From NCBI RefSeq assembly GCF_964340395.1, contig NC_135549.1, positions 18,027,842-18,091,841 of the forward strand: 64,000 nucleotides of DNA. Direction: 5' to 3'. Source of the DNA: Glandiceps talaboti. Taxonomy: Eukaryota; Hemichordata; Enteropneusta; Spengelidae. How positions within the stretch are numbered: the first letter of the stretch is position 1; every line of letters begins with the position of its first letter. This document shows positions 48,384 through 62,059 of the stretch, in pieces. The position numbers and the translations under genes are program-made. The notes beneath the pieces are model-generated. The model saw only the letters and a program-made list of their open reading frames with translations, was not told the origin of the DNA and did not search any database.

Positions 48384-49684
48384 AGGTGATTCAAAATGCT
48401 CACATTCACTATCGCTAATTCACATGTTTGTGAAATGCATTCTGGTTTTAAAACTTTTCAAAAGCGTCTGCAAACACCTTAAAATAACCCTTTTTCAGTC
48501 ACTTCCCTTCGGATTTACTTCGAGAGTTTTCGGGTATTTCCGGTCCCACCTAGACCACGGGATTTTATGACGTCATAAGGGGTATACGTTAGCACTAAGA
48601 CTATGACGAGCGTAGTCACTAGGTGAATAAAACTCAACAGCATTGTGAAAAAATACATTGCTAGTGGTTGTAACAGACATCAGTAAACAAAAACTACACT
48701 CTACATGTCTTATTAACCAACATTTACCGATATTTACTCACATTTTCTCACTAATTGGCAGTGTCTGTGGGTATAAATGCTAAAATATTATCTCCCCATA
48801 TTATGGCAAAATAAATCAAAACGGCTCGACTAGTTATATATAAACACTTGTAATGTCGCGTGTTTCACATTCATTGACTTTTATTTATCTGATTTTTTAT
48901 TATTTGCCGATAAGAAGCATTACGATACCGTCGTGACGTTTTGACGGCATCCCCGGGCCAAGGACGGCATATTTTAGCCCAATCGTACTCGCGTCGCCTT
49001 TTGAACAGTGCATTTAACAACAACGTAAACATATTTCATCTCGAATAAATATACTAGCTATTAGAATACCAATGGGAAACTTCAAGAAGGTGTATCGGGA
49101 CATGTGCCACAATATATTTGATTCGATTCAAGTTGCTCGGAGCATAAGGAAGCACGCTCCGAGTCATTGCATCATGTAAATGGAACTGTGACCGACCTAA
49201 TTTTGTTGTCCATATATAAAATGAGAGTGACCTGTAAATTTTTCACAGTTTTCGTTGTGGTCTTGTATTGTCACATGTTTGGCTTGTGAACACAAGTTTA
49301 CATCTATTATGAGAAAATGTGAGTAAATATCGGTAAATGTTGGTTAATAAGACATGTAGAGTGTAGTTTTTGTTTACTGATGTCTGTTACAACCACTAGC
49401 AATGTATTTTTTCACAATGCTGTTGAGTTTTATTCACCTAGTGACTACGCTCGTCATAGTCTTAGTGCTAACGTATACCCCTTATGACGTCATAAAATCC
49501 CGTGGTCTAGGTGGGACCGGAAATACCCGAAAACTCTCGAAGTAAATCCGAAGGGAAGTGACTGAAAAAGGGTCATTTTAAGGTGTTTGCAGACGCTTTT
49601 GAAAAGTTTTAAAACCAGAATGCATTTCACAAACATGTCGTCTAGCAAATTAGCGATAGTGAATGTGAGCATTTTGAATCACCT
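48384..49684. mobile_element. 1.3-kb non-autonomous element with ~370-bp terminal inverted repeats and TTAA flanks
   Basis: The left arm 48384-48750 and the right arm 49310-49684 are nearly identical inverted copies, with one 8-bp difference near the ends and few substitutions. The termini are AGGTGATTCAAAATGC. TTAA lies directly outside both ends (48380-48383, 49685-49688), as for piggyBac or Kolobok/T2 elements. The ~560-bp centre has no transposase; it holds a small CTCGGAGC...GCTCCGAG hairpin near 49140. The terminal TTAAAGG resembles T2/Kolobok-type MITEs, which is inference. Confidence 0.85.
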
Positions 49685-50719
49685 TTAAGCATTAAGCACG
49701 TGTAGTATTCTACGAATACTGATCGAAGAAACATACGTAAATTACCACTATTGAACTAGACATTGAGGCATATTTTATAAACAATAATTCAATGGCTTAA
49801 TGTGGTATAGCTACTAACATGTAGAGGAAACTCCGTCATGTCACCAAACATATACTGGCAATGCTAGAAAACGATGCGACGTACAATTAGCAGGCATGCT
49901 TTCGGCATAGAAATTGTGCTAAAATTGTAATTATTCGAAACAATCTAGATTTAACAAAGTACAGTGCTACTTCGAGTTGTACTGAATGCGACTGTGATTT
50001 AATTAAAAGTATAAATTTTGTAAGCCATCCGAACAAGAACAGTTTATAGACTCTGATTTGGTCCACTTTTAAATAACGTACTATGCAATATCATAAACGT
50101 AGAATGATGCGGAATCACTTTGATAAATACATGGCACTGCGTTGCCACAATAATTTTCGTTCATCTCCAGATAGTAATAATACATTTAATCAAAGTATAA
50201 CCTTGCAAACTTTCAGTTTCCAATTCGAATTTGGTCGTTTGTGATAGCAGTGACTCGTGTAGGCATATATTTGTTACTTAGTGAACTGCATGACGATACG
50301 GCAGCTTTTCACGTCATCCCCAGTGGATACTTGCTTTACGTGGATAGTGTTATATAACGTTGTATTCTGTCTGTCCAAGTATGTATTAATTAGTATATTC
50401 CGCTATTCTCACAATCTATCTAAAACTTTATATATGTTTTTTGCACTTAAATATTGATATTAAATATAAAGATAGAACTGCATGCATGAATAAATATTTG
50501 AATGGGCCTTATCCATTAGGTACACTACATGTTCCAAGGCACGGCACACTGTTAATTGAGTGAATATATGATCAGATATCTAGAAGTATATCAATGAGTT
50601 TTGAGAGAACTAGAATGTATATCGTTACTTACTGAATAATTAAAGTTTTGTCAAGAAGAGGTGTCAATTGATATTTTACCCTGGATATATTAATATATAT
50701 ATTACAGGTAGTCATGACG

Positions 50720-50842
50720 GACGTACATACATACATACATACATACATACATACATACATACATACATACATACATACACACAAACACATGCATGCATAC
50801 ATACATATATACATACATACATACATACATACATACATACAT

Positions 50843-50873
<31 letters not shown>

Positions 50874-50988
50874 TACATACATACATACATACATACATAC
50901 ATACATACATACATACATACACACAAACACATGCATGCATACATACATACATACATACATACATACATACATACATACATACATACAT

Positions 50989-51025
<37 letters not shown>

Positions 51026-51088
51026 TACATACATACATACATACATACATACATACATACATACATACATACATACATACATACATAC
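50720..51088. repeat. Long compound (ACAT)n run closing unit 1
   Basis: ACAT units are broken by AC runs and by ACACAAACACATGCATGC, which occurs twice. Confidence 0.95.
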
Positions 51089-54000
51089 AAAAAGGGTCAT
51101 TTTAAGGTGTTTGCAGACGCTTTTGAAAAAGTTTTAAAACCAGAATGCATTTCACAAACATGTCGTCTAGCAAATTAGCGATAGTGAATGTGAGCATTTT
51201 GAATCACCTTTAAGCATTAAGCACGTGTAGTATTCTACGAATACTGATCGAAGAAACATACGTAAATTACCACTATTGAACTAGACATTGAGGCATATTT
51301 TATAAACAATAATTCAATGGCTTAATGTGGTATAGCTACTAACATGTAGAGGAAACTCCGTCATGTCACCAAACATATACTGGCAATGCTAGAAAACGAT
51401 GCGACGTACAATTAGCAGGCATGCTTTCACATAGAAATTGTGCTAAAATTGTAATTATTCGAAACAATCTAGATTTAACAAAGTACAGTGCTACTTCGAG
51501 TTGTACTGAATGCGACTGTGATTTAATTAAAAGTATAAATTTTGTAAGCCATCCGAACAAGAACAGTTTATAGACTCTGATTTGGTCCACTTTTAAATAA
51601 CGTACTATGCAATATCATAAACGTAGAATGATGCGGAATCACTTTGATAAATACATGGCACTGCGTTGCCACAATAATTTTCGTTCATCTCCAGATAGTA
51701 ATAATACATTTAATCAAAGTATAACCTTGCAAACTTTCAGTTTCCAATTCGAATTTGGTCGTTTGTGATAGCAGTGACTCGTGTAGGCATATATTTGTTA
51801 CTTAGTGAACTGCATGACGATACGGCAGCTTTTCACGTCATCCCCAGTGGATACTTGCTTTACGTGGATAGTGTTATATAACGTTGTATTCTGTCTGTCC
51901 AAGTATGTATTAATTAGTATATTCCGCTATTCTCACAATCTATCTAAAACTTTATATATGTTTTTTGCACTTAAATATTGATATTAAATATAAAGATAGA
52001 ACTGCATGCATGAATAAATATTTGAATGGGCCTTATCCATTAGGTACACTACATGTTCCAAGGCACGGCACACTGTTAATTGAGTGAATATATGATCAGA
52101 TATCTAGAAGTATATCAATGAGTTTTGAGAGAACTAGAATGTATATCGTTACTTACTGAATAATTAAAGTTTTGTCAAGAAGAGGTGTCAATTGATATTT
52201 TACCCTGGATATATTAATATATATATTACAGGTAGTCATGACGGACGTACATACATACATACATACATACATACAAAAAGGGTCATTTTAAGGTGTTTGC
52301 AGACGCTTTTGAAAAAGTTTTAAAACCAGAATGCATTTCACAAACATGTCGTCTAGCAAATTAGCGATAGTGAATGTGAGCATTTTGAATCACCTTTAAG
52401 CATTAAGCACGTGTAGTATTCTACGAATACTGATCGAAGAAACATACGTAAATTACCACTATTGAACTAGACATTGAGGCATATTTTATAAACAATAATT
52501 CAATGGCTTAATGTGGTATAGCTACTAACATGTAGAGGAAACTCCGTCATGTCACCAAACATATACTGGCAATGCTAGAAAACGATGCGACGTACAATTA
52601 GCAGGCATGCTTTCACATAGAAATTGTGCTAAAATTGTAATTATTCGAAACAATCTAGATTTAACAAAGTACAGTGCTACTTCGAGTTGTACTGAATGCG
52701 ACTGTGATTTAATTAAAACTATAAATTTTGTAAGCCATCCGAACAAGAACAGTTTATAGACTCTGATTTGGTCCACTTTTAAATAACGTACTATGCAATA
52801 TCATAAACGTAGAATGATGCGGAATCACTTTGATAAATACATGGCACTGCGTTGCCACAATAATTTTCGTTCATCTCCAGATAGTAATAATACATTTAAT
52901 CAAAGTATAACCTTGCAAACTTTCAGTTTCCAATTCGAATTTGGTCGTTTGTGATAGCAGTGACTCGTGTAGGCATATATTTGTTACTTAGTGAACTGCA
53001 TGACGATACGGCAGCTTTTCACGTCATCCCCAGTGGATACTTGCTTTACGTGGATAGTGTTATATAACGTTGTATTCTGTCTGTCCAAGTATGTATTAAT
53101 TAGTATATTCCGCTATTCTCACAATCTATCTAAAACTTTATATATGTTTTTTGCACTTAAATATTGATATTAAATATAAAGATAGAACTGCATGCATGAA
53201 TAAATATTTGAATGGGCCTTATCCATTAGGTACACTACATGTTCCAAGGCACGGCACACTGTTAATTGAGTGAATATATGATCAGATATCTAGAAGTATA
53301 TCAATGAGTTTTGAGAGAACTAGAATGTATATCGTTACTTACTGAATAATTAAAGTTTTGTCAAGAAGAGGTGTCAATTGATATTTTACCCTGGATATAT
53401 TAATATATATATTACAGGTAGTCATGACGGACGTACATACATACATACATACATACATACAAAAAGGGTCATTTTAAGGTGTTTGCAGACGCTTTTGAAA
53501 AAGTTTTAAAACCAGAATGCATTTCACAAACATGTCGTCTAGCAAATTAGCGATAGTGAATGTGAGCATTTTGAATCACCTTTAAGCATTAAGCACGTGT
53601 AGTATTCTACGAATACTGATCGAAGAAACATACGTAAATTACCACTATTGAACTAGACATTGAGGCATATTTTATAAACAATAATTCAATGGCTTAATGT
53701 GGTATAGCTACTAACATGTAGAGGAAACTCCGTCATGTCACCAAACATATACTGGCAATGCTAGAAAACGATGCGACGTACAATTAGCAGGCATGCTTTC
53801 ACATAGAAATTGTGCTAAAATTGTAATTATTCGAAACAATCTAGATTTAACAAAGTACAGTGCTACTTCGAGTTGTACTGAATGCGACTGTGATTTAATT
53901 AAAAGTATAAATTTTGTAAGCCATCCGAACAAGAACAGTTTATAGACTCTGATTTGGTCCACTTTTAAATAACGTACTATGCAATATCATAAACGTAGAA

Positions 54001-55803
54001 TGATGCGGAATCACTTTGATAAATACATGGCACTGCGTTGCCACAATAATTTTCGTTCATCTCCAGATAGTAATAATACATTTAATCAAAGTATAACCTT
54101 GCAAACTTTCAGTTTCCAATTCGAATTTGGTCGTTTGTGATAGCAGTGACTCGTGTAGGCATATATTTGTTACTTAGTGAACTGCATGACGATACGGCAG
54201 CTTTTCACGTCATCCCCAGTGGATACTTGCTTTACGTGGATAGTGTTATATAACGTTGTATTCTGTCTGTCCAAGTATGTATTAATTAGTATATTCCGCT
54301 ATTCTCACAATCTATCTAAAACTTTATATATGTTTTTTGCACTTAAATATTGATATTAAATATAAAGATAGAACTGCATGCATGAATAAATATTTGAATG
54401 GGCCTTATCCATTAGGTACACTACATGTTCCAAGGCACGGCACACTGTTAATTGAGTGAATATATGATCAGATATCTAGAAGTATATCAATGAGTTTTGA
54501 GAGAACTAGAATGTATATCGTTACTTACTGAATAATTAAAGTTTTGTCAAGAAGAGGTGTCAATTGATATTTTACCCTGGATATATTAATATATATATTA
54601 CAGGTAGTCATGACGGACGTACATACATACATACATACATACATACAAAAAGGGTCATTTTAAGGTGTTTGCAGACGCTTTTGAAAAAGTTTTAAAACCA
54701 GAATGCATTTCACAAACATGTCGTCTAGCAAATTAGCGATAGTGAATGTGAGCATTTTGAATCACCTTTAAGCATTAAGCACGTGTAGTATTCTACGAAT
54801 ACTGATCGAAGAAACATACGTAAATTACCACTATTGAACTAGACATTGAGGCATATTTTATAAACAATAATTCAATGGCTTAATGTGGTATAGCTACTAA
54901 CATGTAGAGGAAACTCCGTCATGTCACCAAACATATACTGGCAATGCTAGAAAACGATGCGACGTACAATTAGCAGGCATGCTTTCACATAGAAATTGTG
55001 CTAAAATTGTAATTATTCGAAACAATCTAGATTTAACAAAGTACAGTGCTACTTCGAGTTGTACTGAATGCGACTGTGATTTAATTAAAAGTATAAATTT
55101 TGTAAGCCATCCGAACAAGAACAGTTTATAGACTCTGATTTGGTCCACTTTTAAATAACGTACTATGCAATATCATAAACGTAGAATGATGCGGAATCAC
55201 TTTGATAAATACATGGCACTGCGTTGCCACAATAATTTTCGTTCATCTCCAGATAGTAATAATACATTTAATCAAAGTATAACCTTGCAAACTTTCAGTT
55301 TCCAATTCGAATTTGGTCGTTTGTGATAGCAGTGACTCGTGTAGGCATATATTTGTTACTTAGTGAACTGCATGACGATACGGCAGCTTTTCACGTCATC
55401 CCCAGTGGATACTTGCTTTACGTGGATAGTGTTATATAACGTTGTATTCTGTCTGTCCAAGTATGTATTAATTAGTATATTCCGCTATTCTCACAATCTA
55501 TCTAAAACTTTATATATGTTTTTTGCACTTAAATATTGATATTAAATATAAAGATAGAACTGCATGCATGAATAAATATTTGAATGGGCCTTATCCATTA
55601 GGTACACTACATGTTCCAAGGCACGGCACACTGTTAATTGAGTGAATATATGATCAGATATCTAGAAGTATATCAATGAGTTTTGAGAGAACTAGAATGT
55701 ATATCGTTACTTACTGAATAATTAAAGTTTTGTCAAGAAGAGGTGTCAATTGATATTTTACCCTGGATATATTAATATATATATTACAGGTAGTCATGAC
55801 GGA

Positions 55804-56188
55804 CGTACATACATACATACATACATACATACATACATACATACATACATACATACATACATACATACATACACACAAACAAACACATGCATGCATACAT
55901 ACATACATACATACATACATACATACATACATACATACATACATACATACACACACACACATACACACATACACACATACACACATACATACATACATAC
56001 ATACATACATACATACATACACATGCATGCATACATACATACATACATACATACATGCATGCATCCATCCATCCATCCATCCATCCATACATACATACAT
56101 ACATACATACATACATACATACATACATACACACAAACACATACATACATACATACATACATACATACATACATACATACATACATAC
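55804..56188. repeat. Long compound (ACAT)n run closing unit 5
   Basis: It has the same make-up as the unit 1 run (AC stretches, ACACATGCATGC) plus a (CATC)n patch. Units 2-4 have only about 30 bp of ACAT. Confidence 0.95.
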
Positions 56189-56189
56189 A

Positions 56190-58520
56190 AATAAGACAAA
56201 ACAATTTCACTAACGTGTCACCTTTCGCACGATTGGAATGAATGACAATGACAGGGTTAAAATGGACTCTCGAACAATCAAAATGGATAATATTTGGGGA
56301 CAAAATGAAGATATAAGGAAATTAGACAATTCGATACATCTGTTTGACTCAGAACTACGAAGTCAAAACTGTTTTTGTAACTCACATAGTTATACCTATC
56401 ACGTACACGACATTCCTCTGATGCAACTCCTACTTTAATAAAAGATGTCTCCTGAAAGGGCTGTCGCTCTTGAAGATGGATTACTCATAGATATACATAC
56501 AGACAGTATCATTCTTTTTAATATTCCCAGTCGTTGCTCTTTCCTGAGTTTGGTCCCTTGGGTAAAGCCGTCAGATGGAGCCGTTTCCATGTACTGATTA
56601 CGATTTTTGCCTCGGTACATGATCATGAAGAACACTATAGAATTAGAATACAACCTCAAACGATTGTTTTACATCATTTACACAAGTGTAGAAACGAGTT
56701 AGCCAGGTAAACCATCCCATAACATACATTACGACATGTTGAACTACTCAAACCCGTAAAGGTTACTAAATACTTTTAATGTGAATGCCGACTCTATAAA
56801 TGTTGGACTCTGGCTTCAACAGAGAACCTAGCACTAACAAGTGCATTCTACTCGTCTGTTCGTGAGAACTGTTGCTGACAATGTATGCCATTAACCAGTG
56901 GGCAGATATTCAAAAGTCTATTACTTAGAATTTCGATTTATAGGGAGGGGGAACTGTTTCAGTGTCAATTTGAGAAAACCAACCCCCAAATGGTGGACAC
57001 GTATCATTCAATGCCAATCGATCACAGCGATGGCTGACCGGGGATGGGTGGGGTATTAGTAAAAGGGAAGTTTCTCTGACGTTTCTGTGAAGTTATTGAG
57101 GTACTCGTTATGTTTGAAGGATATTTAAGCTCTCCAATAGGCGATATGGTATGCTGATCATCTGCTGACGAAAGGGCGGTGGGCAGCTTCAATGGCATAT
57201 TGTAAAATATCGGGAGGGGAGGGGGGGCTTTAGTTTTCTCTCTAAATATTAATTAGATCTAAATCCATTAAGACATGTTCTATTGAAACCTTATAAACCA
57301 CACAATGCTGGTAAATTGCCACGTAATTATATTTCGGAGTATCAGCTGAGAGATGTCTGGAATGCGATGAATCATGAAGGATAGGTCGCGAAAAAAGGTG
57401 TTAGTTAGAAAAAAGCTTAGATATGGATAAAGACATTTTAAAGTCTCGTGGCATTTATCAAAGATCCGTACTTGTTATGATTTAACCGATAAAAAAATGA
57501 ATCATTAGCAAGACTGCTAGGTACGCACCTGTTATCATACATCTATCTCGCCCTGTGGCGTTATGATCAGTCGATCGTGTCGTTCTCTGCTAATGCAATG
57601 TCACTTCAAAAAACGACAATGATCGATCTGTTCTCTGTTCCACATGTCAGAGACCCCTTTCTCATTAAAACCTAACACGTGTTTAGATATTAGAGGCTGA
57701 CACACATAATTCTTTGAATCATAAAAAATGGCGCAACTTATAATTAATCACAAACGAAGTGACTAGTCAATTCCACTTTCCCATATACACAAGTAACGTA
57801 ATCAGCATAAATGGAAAGTCATCATTATACCTTACTACTCGTAAGTTGGCTGGTACAAGCTTCAATTAATAGATTATTTCGTGATTAATTTTCTTAACAG
57901 TATAGTACACAACTGTGTAATGTCAGCACTTCATTACGGCTTCCTGTCTGTTAGCTTTTAAAAGGCCACTTAGCAACGTCGCAACTGTGCATGTGTCATG
58001 TGATATGATGATCTGAGATGACCCCTCAGTGATTGATAGTGTTAGTACCGACAATCAACCTAATGCATGCACCAATTACTCGGTTGCCACTTCCAAGAGC
58101 CTGTATAAGTCATCCGTTTAGAACGCATCAAAAGAACGCATCCTGTTTTTTGCAAATATCGTAGCAGGGATGTTATAATAAAACAATTTGTAAATGACAA
58201 ATTATCGAAATAGCATACATAAAATAGATATATGGTTGGCGGGAACACACTTTATATGTCAGTGACCAATAACGCTGTCAAAGAGAAATGAAGATATAAA
58301 ATGTTTGCATTAACCAAAACTGACATTTTGTCGCAAGAGAATGTGAAGGATGCTGCCTTTAGGCGAAAGGGTTTCAAAAAATAATATCTTTGTATACAAT
58401 ATTATTATTGTGGGGGGGGGGGGGGGCGTTGCACGAGTATTGTTATTTCACAGACCAAGGGAGTATTTAAACATTCTCGAACATCTAATAAGCACTCAGC
58501 ATTTGCCATCACTGGAAATC
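56190..58520. other. No gene recognised
   Basis: A poly-G run of about 14 lies at 58412. Nothing else stands out. Confidence 0.5.
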
Positions 58521-58527
58521 GGTATAA

Positions 58528-58960
58528 GGCCAAATAAAAAAAGATAATGTGTCTCCGATAGCCCGACCGACCCTAGTTTTAGCCCCCAACCATAAACATT
58601 TTTTGCATGCAAAAAGTTACAATGGTAACAATTTACTTCTATTTTCGTGTACACCTCCATGCCCATGCCTCAGCTGTGCTCACTTTTTAAATACAAATCG
58701 TATTCAATAAAGAACCCAGGCCGTTCTAAAATATAACAGTACAGTCTGCATAATGTGTTCGTCTACTTAACTTATACTTGTCTTCATTTACTTCTTTTAC
58801 ATCTCATCAAACTCTCTCAGAAGTATTGTGACCGACAAGTATCTTATCTTGGGATTGAAGTGATTTATAGAAATAAAGTAAAAAATAAAATAGAATTTCG
58901 ACCTACCTACCCGATTTTATGAAGTTATGTTATCGGAAATAACCTATTTTTTATTTTGCC
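58528..58960 (+). mobile_element. MITE, TAA-flanked family, copy B
   Basis: It starts GGCCAAATAAAAAAAGA and ends TTATTTTGCC, with TAA on the left and CAA on the right. The inner words TTATCGGAAA (right) and its inverted form near the left end match copy A. Confidence 0.7.
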
Positions 58961-58964
58961 CAAT

Positions 58965-61595
58965 TAAAAGGCTATTTCACTGTCTAGTGATATCTACGTA
59001 TGCGTCATCACATGTTAGTAATCAATGGACAATTATTAATAACATTACCTACGGTTGGGAGAACACGGTACGACTAATATAGAGTAATATCAATATTGAA
59101 TGTGATAGTAGTAATTATCCAACATGTTCAAATAAGTGACACGAGAAATAAGTTTACACGAGATCAATGATGCTAGTACCTTGAACGTTAATTTCAGTTG
59201 GGAATCATTTGAAGTGATAAATACATGTATGAGTTTTAGCTAGTTCTGACTTCAAAGTGACACAGCCTGTACTTGTTAGGTTAAACTCAGTGTACAGAAT
59301 ACCAATAACATACACACGGAAATGTTTATATGGCGCCATATAGGTGCAGGCTTAAATATGCACAAAATGGCTGCGTAACGAAGTGCTTGCAATTTCTGAT
59401 TTTTTGGGGGATATCCAAAAATGTGTCACAATGTCATGATAAATGGCATATGTGAGTATCTGATGAGAAATATGCCAATTTTATGTTTATGTTTATATTT
59501 GCTTACTCTGCTGTATAGCCGCCTGCCAAAATATAAACACATTTAATTTATACACTGTAATTGATAGACATAATTTAACGTGTTAGAATTCCACAAAGTT
59601 ACGTACTGTGCAATTTTTCAATTGGCTCGTGTGTGTACATCTGTTATCACTGCAGTTAATTGTCAGTCGTCTTTTAAATGTATGGAATTACTTTTGCTTT
59701 CATCGCTGTCTCTGATACTGTCTGCATGTCTGCATGTCCGCCCATTCGTCTGCTTGTCTACGTCCCTCAAGGTCTAGCAGAATCTCATTTCATCCTAGTC
59801 CAACATGAGTTTTTTTTTAATTATTTTTAATTACCTGTAACAAAAAAGGCAACAAAAAAGAAGCTATACCACATGCACTACTTTGCAGTCATTTTGATTT
59901 TCAGATTGCATATGTTGCTTAAAAAATCAAACGTGCTAATGGCTTGACTAATTCTCGTATTGAATGTAATTGTATAAAGCACAGCTGCAGGGTTTATTTA
60001 TATCTAAATAATCATCTAATACAGTATGAATAGAAAACAGCAAACATGAAGAACGATGAAACAGAATTTCGGTTTTCAATATCGATGATCGTGATTACTG
60101 AAAATGAGGTTCCATTCCGATAGAGATCTCTGATCATTTTTTTTAATCCGATATGTAAGATTTATAAGTCCTTTAAGCGAGAGTTGAGATAATGATCTTT
60201 CTGCAATCATATTTTCGTAATTGCTACCAGCATATCTATGCATACAACTGATGCAACCACTCATACACACATTTTCATAAGATGGGAAACATAAAAGATG
60301 ACTCTAATATGAGTTCGTTTAGGAATAATATCCGTTGAACATTTATTCATCCGATTCGATATATCTTTCAATACATCAAAACTAATAACATTTATTCTGA
60401 CCATCTATAAACATATACACTATACTCCTTTGTAAAATGTGCCCAATGACTGAAGGCAGTTACTGCCATAAAACTTTGAAACCATGCATAACAAATTGAA
60501 ACTAGAAACTAGAGTAAGCTTTCAACGTTTGGGCAACTATTACATGAAAATCGTGCTGAACATTAAACATGATTTTAAAGTGAACAGTATTTCTTGCATT
60601 GAAATAAATAATGCGATACCAATAAGTGATCAAAATTCAAAATGGAAATGCTTCCGTATCTATCGTAAAATACTTACTTGGGATATTCAAAGTCTGTATA
60701 CTGATTACTATGCCTACGGGAGTTAAAATAAATGTACATAAACCTATGTTTTATATTATGTTGATATACTTAGTACCATCTAAGAAATACGCAATTACTT
60801 ATTCCACGTACATTGTTGAACACAGGGTAGACAGGATAAAGATCGCTTAGGTATCTGTAAACTAGATGCAATTCATCAGATCTGAAAAAAGACAAATCTC
60901 CAATCAATTTACAACGGGAGTACTCGTATACAATCTATCAATAAGCTGGCATCAGGATTTATTCAAAGCTTAGACACGTATATGTATATAAACACATCAT
61001 AATGTTATAGGTCATGCCGTCACTAGATAAAATGTTGCTGTATTAGCCACAGTTGACTTTCACTATATAAGACACAGTTATTACAGTTATCATGTAGAGA
61101 TACGAATAATATTAAAAGGTGGATGAAACACAGATCAATATTCATAAACTTTTGTATTAAAATTGTGCATCTACAGTATTTTGCAAGGGTATTCGGTTCT
61201 GCCTACCACTCACTGTCTCTATTGATATTTATATCAATACTGATGCCATATTTCATTACTTCAGATTATGTCAGTCATTAGACCATACTGTTATGTTTAT
61301 TTAAATGTATAGTGCAGTGCAGAAATTGTCATAACGATATGACTAGTTTTAATACTAGAAAGGGAGGGAGGATGTACTTTACAAAATGTAATATATTCCA
61401 CCATTAATTTCATTATATCATAAGTCGGTATCTTGTACTACGCAAGGGTAAACTTACACTCTAGAAAATCAGTATCAACAATTGCATCACTTAATGACAT
61501 AAACTGGCTATCGATCACATTGTCATGGTTATGCATGATTTAGAATTACGTAGCGTGCTGTTAAAACTAAGCTATCCATCAAAGGCAATTTTGAT
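58965..61595. other. No gene recognised
   Basis: Ordinary AT-rich sequence. Confidence 0.5.
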
Positions 61596-61597
61596 AA

Positions 61598-62054
61598 GGC
61601 AAAATAAAAAATAGTGTGTTTCCGATAACCTGACCGGCCCTAGTTTAAGCTTTCGCCCCCCCCCCCCCCGGACCTAAACATCTTCTTGCATGCAAACACT
61701 GGTAAAAGTAATAATTTAATTCTATTTCCGTGTACATCTTCATGTCCTTGCCTCATATTTGGTCACTTTTTACTTACAAAATCGTATTCCAGAGAGAAAC
61801 AAGGTCTGTTTAGACTATAACAGTACAGTCTGCATAACGTGTTCATCTACTTAACTTATAATGTCTTCATTTACTTCTTTTACAACTCATCAAACTCACT
61901 TGGAAGTATTGTAACCGACGAGTATCTTATCATGGGGTGGAAGTAATTTTTAAAACTATAAATTAAATTAAAATAAAATAACATTCCAACCTACCTACCC
62001 TATTTTTCTGAAGTCATGTTATCGGAAACAATTTTTTTTTAAAAATATTTTGCC
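61598..62054 (+). mobile_element. MITE, TAA-flanked family, copy A
   Basis: It starts GGCAAAATAAAAAATAGTG and ends ATATTTTGCC, with TAA on both sides (61595-61597, 62055-62057). The interior aligns closely with copy B (for example AACAGTACAGTCTGCATAA). A poly-C expansion lies at about 61660. Confidence 0.75.
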
Positions 62055-62059
62055 TAACG

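Larger units (their letters stand above)
49565..56188. repeat. Tandem array of five ~1186-bp units
   Basis: Units start at 49565, 51089, 52275, 53461 and 54647. The last three spacings are exactly 1186 bp; the first unit is longer because of its microsatellite. Each unit starts AAAAAGGGTCATTTTAAGG, the inner part of the right arm of the TTAA element. It continues through that arm's terminus and TTAA, about 1 kb of otherwise unique DNA, and ends in an (ACAT)n run. Units 2-5 share two changes that unit 1 lacks (near 49600 and 49907). Unit 3 has a private change at 52719. Confidence 0.95.

Noticed and set aside
50720-51088. Regularly interrupted repeats that superficially resemble a CRISPR array
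   Set aside because: This is an animal microsatellite: the 'spacers' are themselves AC-rich repeats and there are no cas genes.
51366-55148. A 74-codon - strand frame repeated in four array units
   Set aside because: It is conserved only because the DNA units are nearly identical; unit 1 lacks it through a small sequence change. It shows no sign of selection and no family wording.
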